Assembly (NCBI RefSeq): GCF_001513675.1
Contig: NZ_CP013859.1
Span: 125,081-189,080 of the forward strand
Direction: 5' to 3'
DNA: 64,000 bases
DNA from: Microbacterium sp. XT11
Lineage (GTDB): Bacteria; Actinomycetota; Actinomycetes; Actinomycetales; Microbacteriaceae
Shown: positions 8,851 through 17,914 of the stretch, in pieces
Position numbering within the stretch: position 1 is the stretch's first letter
Layout: every line of letters starts with the position of its first letter
The notes under the pieces: model-generated
Told to the model about the DNA's origin: nothing
Database searches by the model: none
Seen by the model: only the letters and a program-made list of their open reading frames with translations
Program-made: the position numbers and the translations under genes

Positions 8851-9519
8851 TCAGCCGACGATATCGGTGAGCTTCTTCAGGTCGGCAGGCTTCTGGAGGT
8901 CGAGGCGGGTGCCGTTGATCTCCACGGTCGGCGTGCCCTTGATCTCGTGCTTGGAGGCCTGCGACACCCCGTACTTGCGGTAGGTCTCGTCGGTGATGCA
9001 CGAGGCGGCCTTGTCGGCGCCGACCTGCGATGCGAACGACGCGAGCTCCTCTGTGGTGAGGCCGGGGGTGTTCTCCTCGGGCTGGTTCTCGAACAGCACC
9101 TTGGCGAAGTCGAGGTACTTGTCGGGGTCGGACTCGGCCACGCACACGGCGGCGCCCGCCGAGCGCGAGGAGTACTCGGTGCCCTGCGAGAAGCGGTCGA
9201 GGATCGCGATGGGGTGGTACTCGAGAGTGATCTCACCCGAGGCGGCGGCGGCCTCGAGCCCCTCTCCGAACTGGTCTTCGAACGACTTGCAGACCGGGCA
9301 CAGGAAGTCGACGAAGATCGAAACGGTGTCCTTGCCGTCGCCGATCGCGATGGCGCCCGTCTCGGCGTCGAACGTGTTGTTGCTGGCCGGAGTCGCTCCG
9401 GGGGCCGTCGCCTGGTTGTTGAGGAACACGACGACGCCGCCGAGGACGACCAGCACGACGACCACTGCGGCCGAGACCCAGATCGCGAACCAGTTGGTGT
9501 TGCTCTTCGCGGCTGCCAT
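8851..9519 (-). CDS. DsbA-like thioredoxin-fold protein, membrane anchored
   Basis: A 222-residue protein with one N-terminal membrane segment (IWVSAAVVVVLVVLGGVVVFL, about 12-33) and an extracytoplasmic DsbA/thioredoxin domain (Thioredoxin_4 type). The active site is CPVC within FVDFLCPVCKSFEDQFGEG, and the cis-Pro loop is GTPTVEING. It probably oxidises or isomerises disulfides in exported proteins. It is inserted between map and infA, a plausible link to secY in the same operon. The start is preceded by GGAAAT. Confidence 0.85.
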   Translation of the reverse strand: MAAAKSNTNWFAIWVSAAVVVVLVVLGGVVVFLNNQATAPGATPASNNTFDAETGAIAIGDGKDTVSIFVDFLCPVCKSFEDQFGEGLEAAAASGEITLEYHPIAILDRFSQGTEYSSRSAGAAVCVAESDPDKYLDFAKVLFENQPEENTPGLTTEELASFASQVGADKAASCITDETYRKYGVSQASKHEIKGTPTVEINGTRLDLQKPADLKKLTDIVG

Positions 9520-9641
9520 TGATTTCCGTTCTGTCGAGGCCCGCCGAACGACGAGTCCGTCCTGAGAGTCATGGGGCGCGAGAGCACCCTCCCCTATTCT
9601 GCCGGGAGGAACCTATGCGCGCGTTGTGACGTTCGTATGGC

Positions 9642-10490
9642 TCACGCGAGGGGCACGGGGGTGACGCCGAACGGGGCGAGGCCGGCTGCGCCGCCGTCCG
9701 GGGCCGTCAGCACCCAGATGCCGCCGGCGTGCACGGCGACACTGTGCTCCCAGTGCGAACCGTCGGATCCGTCGACCGTCGAGACCGTCCAGTCGTCGTC
9801 CTCGACGAACGTCGCCTCTCCCCCTGCCGTCACCATCGGCTCGATGGCCACGACGAGGCCGGGCTTCACCTCGGCGCCGGGGTCGGGCGTGCGGTAGTTG
9901 AAGACGCTCGGTGCCTCGTGCATCTTGCGTCCGATGCCGTGGCCGACGTACTCGCGGAGGATGCCGTAGGGCTCACCGGAGACCTCCGACGGCCCCTGCG
10001 CCTCGATGTACTCCTCGATCGCCGCGCCCACGTCGCCCAGGTGCGCAGCGGTCGCCAGGGCGGCGATGCCGGCCCACATCGACCCCTCCGTCACGCGCGA
10101 CAGCTCCTCGCGCCGTCGCACGAGGTCGGGGCGCTCGGCATCCGGAATCACGACGGTGATCGCGCTGTCGCCGTTCCAGCCGTCGAACTGCGCTCCGCAA
10201 TCCACCGAGACGATGTCGCCGGGCTCGAGGACACGCGATGACGGGATGCCGTGCACGACTTCCTCGTTCACCGACACGCAGATCGTGTGGTGGTAGCCGC
10301 GCACCAGCTGGAAGTTCGACTCCGCGCCACGGGCGAGGATCGTGCGGTTCGCCTCGGCGTCGAGCTCGAGCGTGGTCACGCCAGGGCGGATCAGCGGCCG
10401 CACGGCCTCGAGCGCCGCCGCCGTGATGAGGCCCGGCTCGACCATCGCGCGCAGCTGCGCGGGGGTCTTGTAGATGGATCGACGGAACAT
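9642..10490 (-). CDS. map: Methionine aminopeptidase, type I
   Basis: A 282-residue peptidase removing N-terminal Met from nascent proteins. The five metal ligands are visible in DCGAQFDGWNGDSA (two Asp), GHGIGRKMHE (His), VAIEPMV (Glu) and WEHSVAV (Glu). It starts 8 bases after the adk stop, in the conserved secY-adk-map order. Confidence 0.96.
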   Translation of the reverse strand: MFRRSIYKTPAQLRAMVEPGLITAAALEAVRPLIRPGVTTLELDAEANRTILARGAESNFQLVRGYHHTICVSVNEEVVHGIPSSRVLEPGDIVSVDCGAQFDGWNGDSAITVVIPDAERPDLVRRREELSRVTEGSMWAGIAALATAAHLGDVGAAIEEYIEAQGPSEVSGEPYGILREYVGHGIGRKMHEAPSVFNYRTPDPGAEVKPGLVVAIEPMVTAGGEATFVEDDDWTVSTVDGSDGSHWEHSVAVHAGGIWVLTAPDGGAAGLAPFGVTPVPLA

Positions 10491-10498
10491 CGTCGCGG

Positions 10499-11113
10499 TC
10501 AGGCCGCCAGGCGCAGACCGCGCGCTGCCAGCGCCGCGAGGATGCGATCGGTGATCTCGTCGAGCTCGCCCGTGCCGTCCACGCGGTCGACGATGCCGCG
10601 CTCGTCGTACACGTCGATGATCGGCGCGGTCTCCTGCTCGTAGATGTCCAGACGGTGCGCGATCGCCTCGGGGGTGTCGTCGGTGCGTCCCTGTTCGGTG
10701 GCGCGCAGCGTGAGGCGCGAGATGCTCTCCTCACGGGGCACGTCGAGCAGGATCACCGCGTCGAGAGCGTGGCCCTGCTCGGCGAGGAATGCGTCGAGGT
10801 GGGCGACCTGGGTCGTGTTGCGGGGGTACCCGTCGAGCAGGAACCCGTTCACGGCATCGTCCTGCGACAGGCGGTCACGCACGATCTCGCTGGTCAGCTC
10901 ATCGGGCACGAGGTCTCCCCTGTCGAGGATCTCGGTGACCTGCTGCCCGAGGGGCGTGCCCTGCTTGATGTTCGCGCGGAAGATGTCGCCGGTCGACACC
11001 ACGGGGATGCCGTAGGACTCGGCGATGCGCACGCCCTGCGTGCCCTTTCCGGAGCCCTGAGGGCCGACGATGAGGAGCCGGGCCGTGCTGTCGTGTGCCT
11101 GAGGTGCCGTCAT
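10499..11113 (-). CDS. adk: Adenylate kinase
   Basis: A 204-residue kinase converting ATP + AMP to 2 ADP. The P-loop is LIVGPQGSGKGTQ (13-25), with STGDIFR and the AMP-binding LLDGYPRNTTQ. The LID is the short form without zinc cysteines, as in mycobacteria. The ATG overlaps the secY stop (ATGA), so translation is coupled to secY. Confidence 0.96.
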   Translation of the reverse strand: MTAPQAHDSTARLLIVGPQGSGKGTQGVRIAESYGIPVVSTGDIFRANIKQGTPLGQQVTEILDRGDLVPDELTSEIVRDRLSQDDAVNGFLLDGYPRNTTQVAHLDAFLAEQGHALDAVILLDVPREESISRLTLRATEQGRTDDTPEAIAHRLDIYEQETAPIIDVYDERGIVDRVDGTGELDEITDRILAALAARGLRLAA

Positions 11114-12432
11114 CGGAGGAGCCCTTCGTAGTGACGCTGCTGCAGCTGCGCATCGATCTGCTTGACGGTCTCGAGACCGACGCCGACGATGATGAGGATC
11201 GACGCACCGCCGAACGGGAAGTTCTGGTTGGCGCCGACCACCGCGAGTGCGATCAGCGGGATGAGCGCGATCAACCCGAGGTAGATCGATCCCGGAAGCG
11301 TGATGCGCGTGAGCACGTAGTCGAGGTACTCGGCCGTCGGACGTCCTGCGCGGATGCCGGGGATGAACCCGCCGTACTTCTTCATGTTGTCGGCGACCTC
11401 GACCGGGTTGAAGGTGATCGCGACGTAGAAGTACGTGAAGCCGATGATGAGCAGGAAGTACGCGACCATGTAGATCGGGTGGTCGCCCTTCGTGAAGTAC
11501 GTCGTGATCCACGTGACCCACGGCGCCGGCGTCGATCCGTCCTGCGGGGTGTTGAACTGGGCGATCAGCGCCGGGATGTACAGGAGCGACGACGCGAAGA
11601 TCACCGGGATCACACCGGCCATGTTGACCTTGATCGGGATGTAGGTGTTGGTGCCGCCGTAGGTGCGACGTCCGACCATGCGCTTGGCGTACTGCACGGG
11701 GATGCGGCGCTGCGACTGCTCGACGAACACGACGAGGCCCATCACCACGATGCCGACGAGGAGCACGAGGAGGAAGATCTCGAAGCCCTTGGTCTGCCAG
11801 ATGAGAGCCATGGCGCCGGGGAACGTCGCGGCGATCGACGTGAAGATGAGCAGCGACATGCCGTTGCCGATGCCGCGCTCGGTGACGAGCTCGGCGAACC
11901 ACATGATGAGACCCGTGCCCGCGGTCATCGCGATGATGATGAGCAGCTGCGCCCACCACACGTCGTTGGTCAGGAGGTTCTGACACGCGGCGACGTCGGT
12001 CGTGCCGAAGAGCTGGCCGCTGCGCGCGACCGTGACGAGGGTCGTCGACTGCAGCAGGGCGAGGGCGATCGTGAGGTACCGCGTGTACTGGGTGAGCTTG
12101 GCCTGACCGGCCTGGCCCTCCTTGTGCAGCGCCTCGAAGTGCGGGATCACCACGCGAAGGAGCTGGGTGATGATCGTCGCGGTGATGTAGGGCATGACGC
12201 CGAGGGCGAAGATCGACAGCTGCAGCAGTGCACCGCCGGAGAAGAGGTTGACCAGACCGAGAAGACCCTCGGTTCCACTGTTCTCGGCCAGACACGCCTC
12301 GACGTTCGGGAAGTTCACGAACGGAGCGGGGACGTTGGAGCCGAGCCGGTAGATGGCGATGATCGCCAGAGTGAAACCGATCTTCCGACGCAGGTCTGGC
12401 GTGCGGAAGATCCGCGCGATGGCGCTAAACAA
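11110..12432 (-). CDS. secY: Protein translocase subunit SecY
   Basis: A 440-residue channel subunit of the Sec translocon with ten predicted membrane helices, starting FSAIARIFRTPDLRRKIGFTL and including the plug/lateral-gate region GLVNLFSGGALLQLSIFALGVMPYI. It begins with TTG at 12432, preceded by an AGGAGGA Shine-Dalgarno. A terminator upstream (12523-12550) and a -10 box TACCCT (12484-12489) suggest its own promoter. Confidence 0.96.
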   Translation of the reverse strand: MFSAIARIFRTPDLRRKIGFTLAIIAIYRLGSNVPAPFVNFPNVEACLAENSGTEGLLGLVNLFSGGALLQLSIFALGVMPYITATIITQLLRVVIPHFEALHKEGQAGQAKLTQYTRYLTIALALLQSTTLVTVARSGQLFGTTDVAACQNLLTNDVWWAQLLIIIAMTAGTGLIMWFAELVTERGIGNGMSLLIFTSIAATFPGAMALIWQTKGFEIFLLVLLVGIVVMGLVVFVEQSQRRIPVQYAKRMVGRRTYGGTNTYIPIKVNMAGVIPVIFASSLLYIPALIAQFNTPQDGSTPAPWVTWITTYFTKGDHPIYMVAYFLLIIGFTYFYVAITFNPVEVADNMKKYGGFIPGIRAGRPTAEYLDYVLTRITLPGSIYLGLIALIPLIALAVVGANQNFPFGGASILIIVGVGLETVKQIDAQLQQRHYEGLLR

Positions 12433-12483
12433 GAACGTTCCTCCTGAAAAGGTGGCCTATCCCTGAGGGATGGCTGAAAGACC

Positions 12484-12489
12484 AGGGTA
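12484..12489 (-). promoter_or_regulatory. Likely secY promoter -10 box
   Basis: TACCCT on the minus strand lies downstream of the rplO terminator and 51 bases before the secY TTG. No good -35 is seen. Confidence 0.4.
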
Positions 12490-12522
12490 ACTCAAACGGC
12501 GGGCCGGGGCTGACTATGCAAA

Positions 12523-12550
12523 AGAGGGGCCGGAGTGTTCCGGCCCCTCT
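12523..12550 (-). terminator. Intrinsic terminator after rplO
   Basis: A perfect 12-bp stem (AGAGGGGCCGGA at 12523-12534 with 12539-12550) and 4-base loop are followed on the minus strand by a short T run (TTTTGC). It lies 11 bases after the rplO stop. Confidence 0.85.
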
Positions 12551-12560
12551 CATGCGGTGG

Positions 12561-13205
12561 TTACTTGACGGATCCGCCCGCAGCCACGATCTTCTGCTCG
12601 GCGGAACCCGAGACCTTGTCGACCGAGACGTTGAGCTTCACGGCGATGTCGCCGTTGCCGAGAACCTTGACCTTCTCGTTCTTGCGCACGGCACCCTTGG
12701 CGACCAGGTCGCTGACGGTGACGTCGCCACCGGTCGGGTACAGCTCCGCGAGCTTGTCCAGGTTCACGACCTGGTACTCGACGCGGAACGGGTTCTTGAA
12801 CCCGCGCAGCTTCGGGGTGCGCATGTGCAGCGGCATCTGCCCACCCTCGAAGCCGACGCGCACGGTGTTGCGCGCCTTGGTTCCCTTGGTGCCGCGACCG
12901 GCAGTCTTGCCCTTCGAGCCCTCACCGCGACCGACACGGGTCTTCGCGGTGTTGGCGCCGGGGACCGGACGCAGGTGGTGCACCTTGAGCACGCCGGGAC
13001 GCGACGCGGGAGCATCCTTCTTCGCTGCGGGCTTCTTGGCCGCGGGCTTCTTCTCCGCGGACTCCGCCTTGGTGTCGGCAGCCTTCGCGTCGGCAGCCTT
13101 CGCAGGAGCCTTCTTCGCCGCAGGCTTCTTCTCTGCGGCAGCCTTCGGAGCGGCAGCCTTCTTCGGGGCCTTCTCGGCCTCGACGGCTTCGTTCTTCTCA
13201 GCCAT
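12561..13205 (-). CDS. rplO: 50S ribosomal protein L15 (uL15) with N-terminal extension
   Basis: From about residue 70 this is a standard L15 ([34 protein letters not shown]). It is preceded by about 68 Ala/Lys/Pro-rich residues built from motifs such as [11 protein letters not shown], resembling the tail of histone H1. The extension starts at an ATG that overlaps the rpmD stop by one base (TAATG), so it is probably translated. Confidence 0.94.
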   Translation of the reverse strand: MAEKNEAVEAEKAPKKAAAPKAAAEKKPAAKKAPAKAADAKAADTKAESAEKKPAAKKPAAKKDAPASRPGVLKVHHLRPVPGANTAKTRVGRGEGSKGKTAGRGTKGTKARNTVRVGFEGGQMPLHMRTPKLRGFKNPFRVEYQVVNLDKLAELYPTGGDVTVSDLVAKGAVRKNEKVKVLGNGDIAVKLNVSVDKVSGSAEQKIVAAGGSVK

Positions 13206-13390
13206 TAGTCGATCTCCTCAACCTTGACGAGGTGCGCGACGGTCCTGACGTAGCCGCGCGTCTGCGCGTCGTCGGGGCGAACGGTGGAGTCACCGATGCG
13301 CTTGAGACCGAGCGAACGCAGCGTGTCGCGCTGGTTCTGCTTCTCACTCACCTTGGACTTGATCTGCGTGACCTTGAGCCGGGCGGCCAT
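13205..13390 (-). CDS. rpmD: 50S ribosomal protein L30 (uL30)
   Basis: A 61-residue L30 ([20 protein letters not shown], then [17 protein letters not shown]), of bacterial length. It overlaps its neighbours by one base on each side, so rpsE-rpmD-rplO are translationally coupled. The frame is open further upstream, but that part is the antisense shadow of rpsE. Confidence 0.97.
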   Translation of the reverse strand: MAARLKVTQIKSKVSEKQNQRDTLRSLGLKRIGDSTVRPDDAQTRGYVRTVAHLVKVEEID

Positions 13391-14067
13391 CAGGCACCTA
13401 CCTTCTGTGCGGCGAGAGCCTCGGCCTCGGCGCGGACAAGACGCGCGGGTGCGACCTGGTCGAACTCGAGACCACGGCGCGCGGCGACCGCACGGGGCTC
13501 CTCGAGCTGCTGCAGGGCCTCCACCGTCGCGTGCACGATGTTGATCGTGTTCGAGGAGCCGAGCGACTTCGACAGCACGTCGTGGATGCCGGCGCACTCG
13601 AGCACGGCGCGGACGGGACCACCGGCGATAACACCGGTACCGGCCGCTGCGGGACGGAGCAGAACCACACCGGCGGCCGCCTCACCCTGCACGGGGTGCG
13701 GGATCGTCCTGCCGACGCGCGGAACGCGGAAGAAGTTGCGCTTGGCCTCTTCGACACCCTTCGAGATGGCGAGCGGGACCTCGCGGGCCTTGCCGTAGCC
13801 GACGCCCACCAGACCGTTGCCGTCGCCGACGACCACAAGAGCGGTGAAGCTGAAGCGACGACCACCCTTCACGACCTTCGACACGCGGTTGATGGTGACG
13901 ACGCGCTCGAGGAACTGGTTGTCCCCGCGGTCGCGCGAGTTGCGGTCGCGACCGCCCTGGTTGCGGTCGCGGCCGCCGCGGCGGCCCTCACGCTGTTCGC
14001 GAGCGGGCTCAGCCTCGGTCGCGGCAGCAGCCGTCTCGGTCACTTCGTTCTCCTTGATGTCACTCAC
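13390..14067 (-). CDS. rpsE: 30S ribosomal protein S5 (uS5)
   Basis: A 225-residue S5. The core begins near residue 52 ([23 protein letters not shown]), with the double-stranded RNA-binding fold and the fidelity-related [18 protein letters not shown] loop. The N-terminal 50 residues are an Arg/Gly/Glu-rich extension, as in other actinomycetes. S5 helps mRNA entry and helicase activity. Confidence 0.97.
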   Translation of the reverse strand: MSDIKENEVTETAAAATEAEPAREQREGRRGGRDRNQGGRDRNSRDRGDNQFLERVVTINRVSKVVKGGRRFSFTALVVVGDGNGLVGVGYGKAREVPLAISKGVEEAKRNFFRVPRVGRTIPHPVQGEAAAGVVLLRPAAAGTGVIAGGPVRAVLECAGIHDVLSKSLGSSNTINIVHATVEALQQLEEPRAVAARRGLEFDQVAPARLVRAEAEALAAQKVGA

Positions 14068-14423
14068 AGTGCCAGCCCCCCTTCACGGGCGCCTTCGGCG
14101 ATGGCGGCGACACGACCGGCGTAGCGGTTGCCGCCGCGGTCGAACACGGCCTCGGAAACACCGACGGCCTTCGCGCGCTCGGCGACGAGCTCGCCGACCT
14201 TGCGAGCCTTGGCGGTCTTGTCACCCTCGAACGAGCGCAGGTCGGTCTCGAGCGTCGATGCCGACGCCACGGTGTGACCCTTGCTGTCGTCGACCAGCTG
14301 CACGAAGACGTGGCGGGACGACCGGTTGACGACGAGACGCGGACGCGTCTCGGTGCCCACGACCTTCTTGCGGAGGCGGGCGTGACGACGCGCGCGGGCG
14401 TCAGACTTTGACTTGAGAGCCAT
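14064..14423 (-). CDS. rplR: 50S ribosomal protein L18 (uL18)
   Basis: A 119-residue L18, which binds 5S rRNA. It shows the conserved [19 protein letters not shown] and ends [24 protein letters not shown]. It overlaps the rpsE start by 4 bases. Confidence 0.98.
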   Translation of the reverse strand: MALKSKSDARARRHARLRKKVVGTETRPRLVVNRSSRHVFVQLVDDSKGHTVASASTLETDLRSFEGDKTAKARKVGELVAERAKAVGVSEAVFDRGGNRYAGRVAAIAEGAREGGLAL

Positions 14424-14425
14424 GG

Positions 14426-14962
14426 TTACTTACCACTCTTTCCGGCCTTGCGACGCACGACCTCGCCGGCGTAACGCACACCCTTGCCCTTGTACGGCTC
14501 AGGCTTGCGGATCTTGCGGATGTTGGCAGCTGCCTCGCCGACAGCCTGCTTGGAGATACCGCTCACGGTGAGCTTGTTGGTGCCCTCGACCGTGAAGGTG
14601 ATGCCGGCGGGCGGGTCGACCAGGACCGGGTGCGAGAAGCCGAGCGCGAACTCGACGGCCGCGCCCTTCTGCTGCACGCGGTAACCGGTGCCGACCACCT
14701 CGAGGCCCTTGGAGTAGCCCTGGGTCACGCCGATGATGTTGTTGTTGATGAGAGTGCGGGTCAGGCCGTGGAGCGACCGCGACGCGCGCTCGTCGTCGGG
14801 GCGGGTGACGAGAACCTGGTTCTCCTCGACCGACACCTCGATGGGGCTTGCGACCGTCAGGGTGAGCTCACCCTTCGGGCCCTTCACCGCGACCTCACGG
14901 CCGTCGACCGTAACGGTCACGCCCGCGGGAACGTCGATGGGAAGTCGTCCGATTCGCGACAT
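14426..14962 (-). CDS. rplF: 50S ribosomal protein L6 (uL6)
   Basis: A 178-residue L6 with the two repeated RNA-binding domains, starting [20 protein letters not shown] and with the signature [14 protein letters not shown] near the C-terminus. It is 2 bases from rplR and 6 from rpsH, inside the spc cluster. Confidence 0.98.
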   Translation of the reverse strand: MSRIGRLPIDVPAGVTVTVDGREVAVKGPKGELTLTVASPIEVSVEENQVLVTRPDDERASRSLHGLTRTLINNNIIGVTQGYSKGLEVVGTGYRVQQKGAAVEFALGFSHPVLVDPPAGITFTVEGTNKLTVSGISKQAVGEAAANIRKIRKPEPYKGKGVRYAGEVVRRKAGKSGK

Positions 14963-14968
14963 TTCGAA

Positions 14969-15367
14969 TTACCACACGTAGGCGAGAACTTCTCCGCCCA
15001 CGCCCTTCTGCTCAGCCTGACGGTCGGTGAGAAGACCGGAGGAGGTGGACAGGATGGCCACGCCGAGACCGCCGAGGACCTTCGGGATCTCCGTCGACTT
15101 CGCGTACACGCGCAGACCGGGCTTCGACACGCGCTTGATGCCGGCGATCGACCGCTCGCGGTTGGGGCCGTACTTCAGCGTCAGCGTGAGGTTCTTGCCG
15201 ACGCGGGCGTCGGAGGTCTCCCAGCCGGCGATGTAGCCCTCCTGCTGGAGGATCTCGGCGATGTGCGTCTTGAGCTTGCTCGACGGCAGCGTCACGGTGT
15301 CGTGGTGCGCCGAGTTCGCGTTGCGCAGACGGGTCAGCATGTCTGCGACCGGGTCTGTCATTGTCAT
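14969..15367 (-). CDS. rpsH: 30S ribosomal protein S8 (uS8)
   Basis: A 132-residue S8, the primary binder of 16S helix 21 and the autoregulator of the spc operon in E. coli. It starts [25 protein letters not shown] and ends with [26 protein letters not shown]. Start ATG 15367 is preceded by AAAGGAA. The spacer to rplE (176 bases) has no rpsN and carries an inverted repeat and a TACAAT box. Confidence 0.98.
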   Translation of the reverse strand: MTMTDPVADMLTRLRNANSAHHDTVTLPSSKLKTHIAEILQQEGYIAGWETSDARVGKNLTLTLKYGPNRERSIAGIKRVSKPGLRVYAKSTEIPKVLGGLGVAILSTSSGLLTDRQAEQKGVGGEVLAYVW

Positions 15368-15442
15368 TATTGGGTTCCTTTGTTCATGAGGTTCCGGCTG
15401 CCGTTACACGACAGACGGCCTGCGATGAGCACGCAATCTTCA

Positions 15443-15448
15443 ATTGTA
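15443..15448 (-). promoter_or_regulatory. Possible internal -10 box before rpsH
   Basis: TACAAT on the minus strand sits just downstream of the 15456-15533 hairpin and 75 bases before rpsH. It may restart transcription of rpsH-rplO after attenuation. No good -35 is seen. Confidence 0.35.
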
Positions 15449-15455
15449 CGGCATG

Positions 15456-15533
15456 GCGCCCTTCGTCCCGCTCCGCCCGTCCGGGAACCGGATCGGCTCC
15501 CGAGCGAGGAGCGAAGCGTGAGACGAAGGGCGC
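15456..15533. repeat. Inverted repeat between rplE and rpsH
   Basis: A 12-bp perfect inverted repeat (GCGCCCTTCGTC at 15456-15467, complement at 15522-15533) encloses a further imperfect stem around 15482-15503. It starts 10 bases after the rplE stop, where rpsN usually sits. It could be an attenuator or an interspersed palindromic element. Confidence 0.6.
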
Positions 15534-15543
15534 TCAGCCGGTC

Positions 15544-16134
15544 TTACGCCTGGGCGTCGTTCGACCGGAACGGGAAGCCGAGGTGGCGGAGCAGAGCCCG
15601 GCCCTCGTCGTCCGTCTTCGCGCTGGTCACGACGGTGATGTCGAAACCGCGCACCCGGTCGATCTTGTCCTGGTCGATCTCGTGGAACACGCTCTGCTCC
15701 TGGAGACCGAAGGTGTAGTTGCCGTTGCCGTCGAACTGCTTGTCCGAGAGACCGCGGAAGTCGCGGATCCGGGGCAGCGCGAGCGACACGAGGCGGTCGA
15801 TGAACTCCCACGCACGGTCGCCGCGGAGGGTGACGTGCGCGCCGATGGGCTGGCCCTCGCGCAGCTTGAACTGCGCGATGGACTTGCGAGCCTTGGTGAC
15901 GACCGGCTTCTGACCGGTGATCTTGGTGAGGTCGTCGACCGCGCCCTCGATCACCTTGCTGTCGCGAGCCGCCTCACCGACACCGGTGTTGACGACGACC
16001 TTGACCAGGCCGGGGATCTGCATGACGTTCTTGTAGCCGAACTCGTCCTGCAGAGCCTTCTTGATCTCAGCGTTGTACTTCTGCTTCAGGCGGGGCTGGA
16101 TGCGGCCAGCCTCCACAGCAGTCTCGGTTGCCAT
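15544..16134 (-). CDS. rplE: 50S ribosomal protein L5 (uL5)
   Basis: A 196-residue L5 with the conserved [21 protein letters not shown] and [22 protein letters not shown]5 binds 5S rRNA and contacts the P-site tRNA and S13. Its start overlaps the rplX stop by one base. Confidence 0.98.
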   Translation of the reverse strand: MATETAVEAGRIQPRLKQKYNAEIKKALQDEFGYKNVMQIPGLVKVVVNTGVGEAARDSKVIEGAVDDLTKITGQKPVVTKARKSIAQFKLREGQPIGAHVTLRGDRAWEFIDRLVSLALPRIRDFRGLSDKQFDGNGNYTFGLQEQSVFHEIDQDKIDRVRGFDITVVTSAKTDDEGRALLRHLGFPFRSNDAQA

Positions 16135-16493
16135 CAGAGGTCCTTACCGCTCTTCTTCGCGTAGCGCACGCGGACGGTGCGCTTCACGCCGTCCTTCGTC
16201 TGCTCCTCGACGCGGTGACCGACGCGGGTCGGCTTCTTGGTCGAGGGGTCGACGAGTGCGACGTTCGAGATGTGAATGGGAGCCTCGACGGTCTCGAGGC
16301 CACCGGTCTTGGTGCCGCGCTGCGTCTGTCCGACGCGCGTGTGCTTGGTGACGTAGTTCACGCCCTCGACGACGACGCGGTTCTGCTCGACGAGGACCTC
16401 GAGGACCTTGCCCTGCTTGCCGCGGTCGCCGCCGCGCTCGGGCTTGGCGCCCGAGATGACCTGAACCAGGTCGCCCTTCTTGATCTTCGCCAT
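16134..16493 (-). CDS. rplX: 50S ribosomal protein L24 (uL24)
   Basis: A 119-residue L24 with the KOW motif at the N-terminus ([31 protein letters not shown]). It initiates 50S assembly near the tunnel exit. The C-terminus ends in the usual basic tail. Confidence 0.98.
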   Translation of the reverse strand: MAKIKKGDLVQVISGAKPERGGDRGKQGKVLEVLVEQNRVVVEGVNYVTKHTRVGQTQRGTKTGGLETVEAPIHISNVALVDPSTKKPTRVGHRVEEQTKDGVKRTVRVRYAKKSGKDL

Positions 16494-16495
16494 GA

Positions 16496-16864
16496 TCAGA
16501 TGACCTCCGGTGCCAGCGAGACGATCTTCATGAACTTCTTGTCACGAAGCTCACGACCGACCGGGCCGAAGATGCGGGTGCCGCGGGGCTCCCCGTCGTT
16601 CTTCAGGATGACGGCGGCGTTCTCGTCGAACTTGATGTACGAGCCGTCGGGACGGCGCGTCTGCTTCACGGTGCGGACGATGACCGCCTTGACGACGTCG
16701 CCCTTCTTAACGTTTCCACCGGGGATCGCGTCCTTGACCGTCGCGACGATGGTGTCGCCCAGACCCGCGTAGCGGCGGCGCGAGCCACCGAGGATGCGGA
16801 TGGTGAGCAGCTCCTTCGCGCCGGTGTTGTCGGCGACCTTGAGGCGGGACTCCTGCTGAATCAC
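16496..16864 (-). CDS. rplN: 50S ribosomal protein L14 (uL14)
   Basis: A 122-residue L14 of standard length, starting [20 protein letters not shown] and ending [17 protein letters not shown]. It lies at the subunit interface, where silencing factor RsfS binds. It overlaps the rpsQ stop by 4 bases. Confidence 0.98.
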   Translation of the reverse strand: MIQQESRLKVADNTGAKELLTIRILGGSRRRYAGLGDTIVATVKDAIPGGNVKKGDVVKAVIVRTVKQTRRPDGSYIKFDENAAVILKNDGEPRGTRIFGPVGRELRDKKFMKIVSLAPEVI

Positions 16865-17178
16865 TTGGCCTTCTCCAGAATCTCCACCAGACGCCAGCGC
16901 TTCGTGGCGCTCAGCGGGCGGGTCTCGTTGATGAGGACCAGGTCGCCGATGCCGGCGGAGTTCGCCTCATCGTGCGCCTTGACCTTCGAGGTGCGGCGGA
17001 TGACCTTGCCGTAAAGCGGGTGCTTCACGCGGTCCTCGACCTCGACCACGATGGTCTTGTCCATCTTGTCGCTGACGACGTAGCCGCGGCGTGCCTTGCG
17101 GTAGCCACGAGCCTGCTCGTCGCGGACGTCGTGTGCGGCGTGCTCAGCCTCGACGGCGGCATCCTTCTTGGTGGCCAT
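16861..17178 (-). CDS. rpsQ: 30S ribosomal protein S17 (uS17)
   Basis: A 105-residue S17 with an N-terminal extension of about 25 charged residues before the OB-fold core ([20 protein letters not shown]). ATG 17178 overlaps the rpmC stop by one base; a GTG directly before it (17181) is possible but less likely. Confidence 0.96.
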   Translation of the reverse strand: MATKKDAAVEAEHAAHDVRDEQARGYRKARRGYVVSDKMDKTIVVEVEDRVKHPLYGKVIRRTSKVKAHDEANSAGIGDLVLINETRPLSATKRWRLVEILEKAK

Positions 17179-17495
17179 CACTCAGCCTCTTCCTTCACGG
17201 CGGAGTCGGCGGCATCCGCCTTCTTCGCCTTCGACTTGGTCGCCTTCTTGGCCGGAGCCTCGACCGGAGCGGGCGTCGCACGGATGCCCAGCTCGCGCTC
17301 GCGGATCACGGTGTAGAGACGCGCGATGTCGCGCTTGACGGCGCGGATGCGGCCGTGGCTCTCCAGCTGGCCGGTCGCCGACTGGAAGCGGAGGTTGAAC
17401 AGCTCCTCCTTGGCCTTGCGCAGCTCCTCAACGAGGCGCTGGTCTTCGAACGTGTCGAGCTCTGCCGGAGCGAGCTCCTTGGTGCCGATCGCCAT
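17178..17495 (-). CDS. rpmC: 50S ribosomal protein L29 (uL29) with Lys/Ala tail
   Basis: Residues about 8-72 are a standard L29 ([20 protein letters not shown], then [20 protein letters not shown]). About 30 further residues form a Lys/Ala/Glu-rich tail. L29 is part of the docking site for signal recognition particle and trigger factor at the tunnel exit, so the tail could touch these factors. Confidence 0.96.
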   Translation of the reverse strand: MAIGTKELAPAELDTFEDQRLVEELRKAKEELFNLRFQSATGQLESHGRIRAVKRDIARLYTVIRERELGIRATPAPVEAPAKKATKSKAKKADAADSAVKEEAE

Positions 17496-17914
17496 TACGC
17501 GTCGCCCTCCTCGCGCTTGATGATGCGTGCCTTCAGCGGCAGCTTGTGGATTGCACGGGTGAGTGCCTCACGAGCGAGCTGCTCGTTGACACCCGCGACC
17601 TCGAAGAGGACGCGGCCCGGCTTGACGTTGGCGACCCACCACTCGGGCGAGCCCTTACCGGAACCCATTCGGGTCTCCGCCGGCTTCTTGGTGAGCGGAC
17701 GGTCGGGGTAGATGTTGATCCACACCTTTCCGCCACGCTTGATGTGACGGGTCATCGCGATACGAGCCGACTCGATCTGACGGTTCGTCACGTATGCCGG
17801 GGTGAGGGCCTGGATGCCGAACTCGCCGAAGGTGACCTTCGTGCCGCCGGTGGCCTGGCCATCGCGCTTCGGGTGGTGCTGCTTGCGGTACTTGACCTTA
17901 CGAGGGATAAGCAT
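17495..17914 (-). CDS. rplP: 50S ribosomal protein L16 (uL16)
   Basis: A 139-residue L16 ([20 protein letters not shown] start, [19 protein letters not shown] signature). It helps place A-site tRNA in the peptidyl transferase centre. It overlaps both neighbours by one base. Confidence 0.98.
   Translation of the reverse strand: MLIPRKVKYRKQHHPKRDGQATGGTKVTFGEFGIQALTPAYVTNRQIESARIAMTRHIKRGGKVWINIYPDRPLTKKPAETRMGSGKGSPEWWVANVKPGRVLFEVAGVNEQLAREALTRAIHKLPLKARIIKREEGDA

Noticed and set aside
12973..13205. Idea that the L15 extension is mis-called and translation starts at the L15 core
   Set aside because: No good start codon with a Shine-Dalgarno lies at the core, and ATG 13205 overlaps the rpmD stop by one base as in the neighbouring coupled genes.
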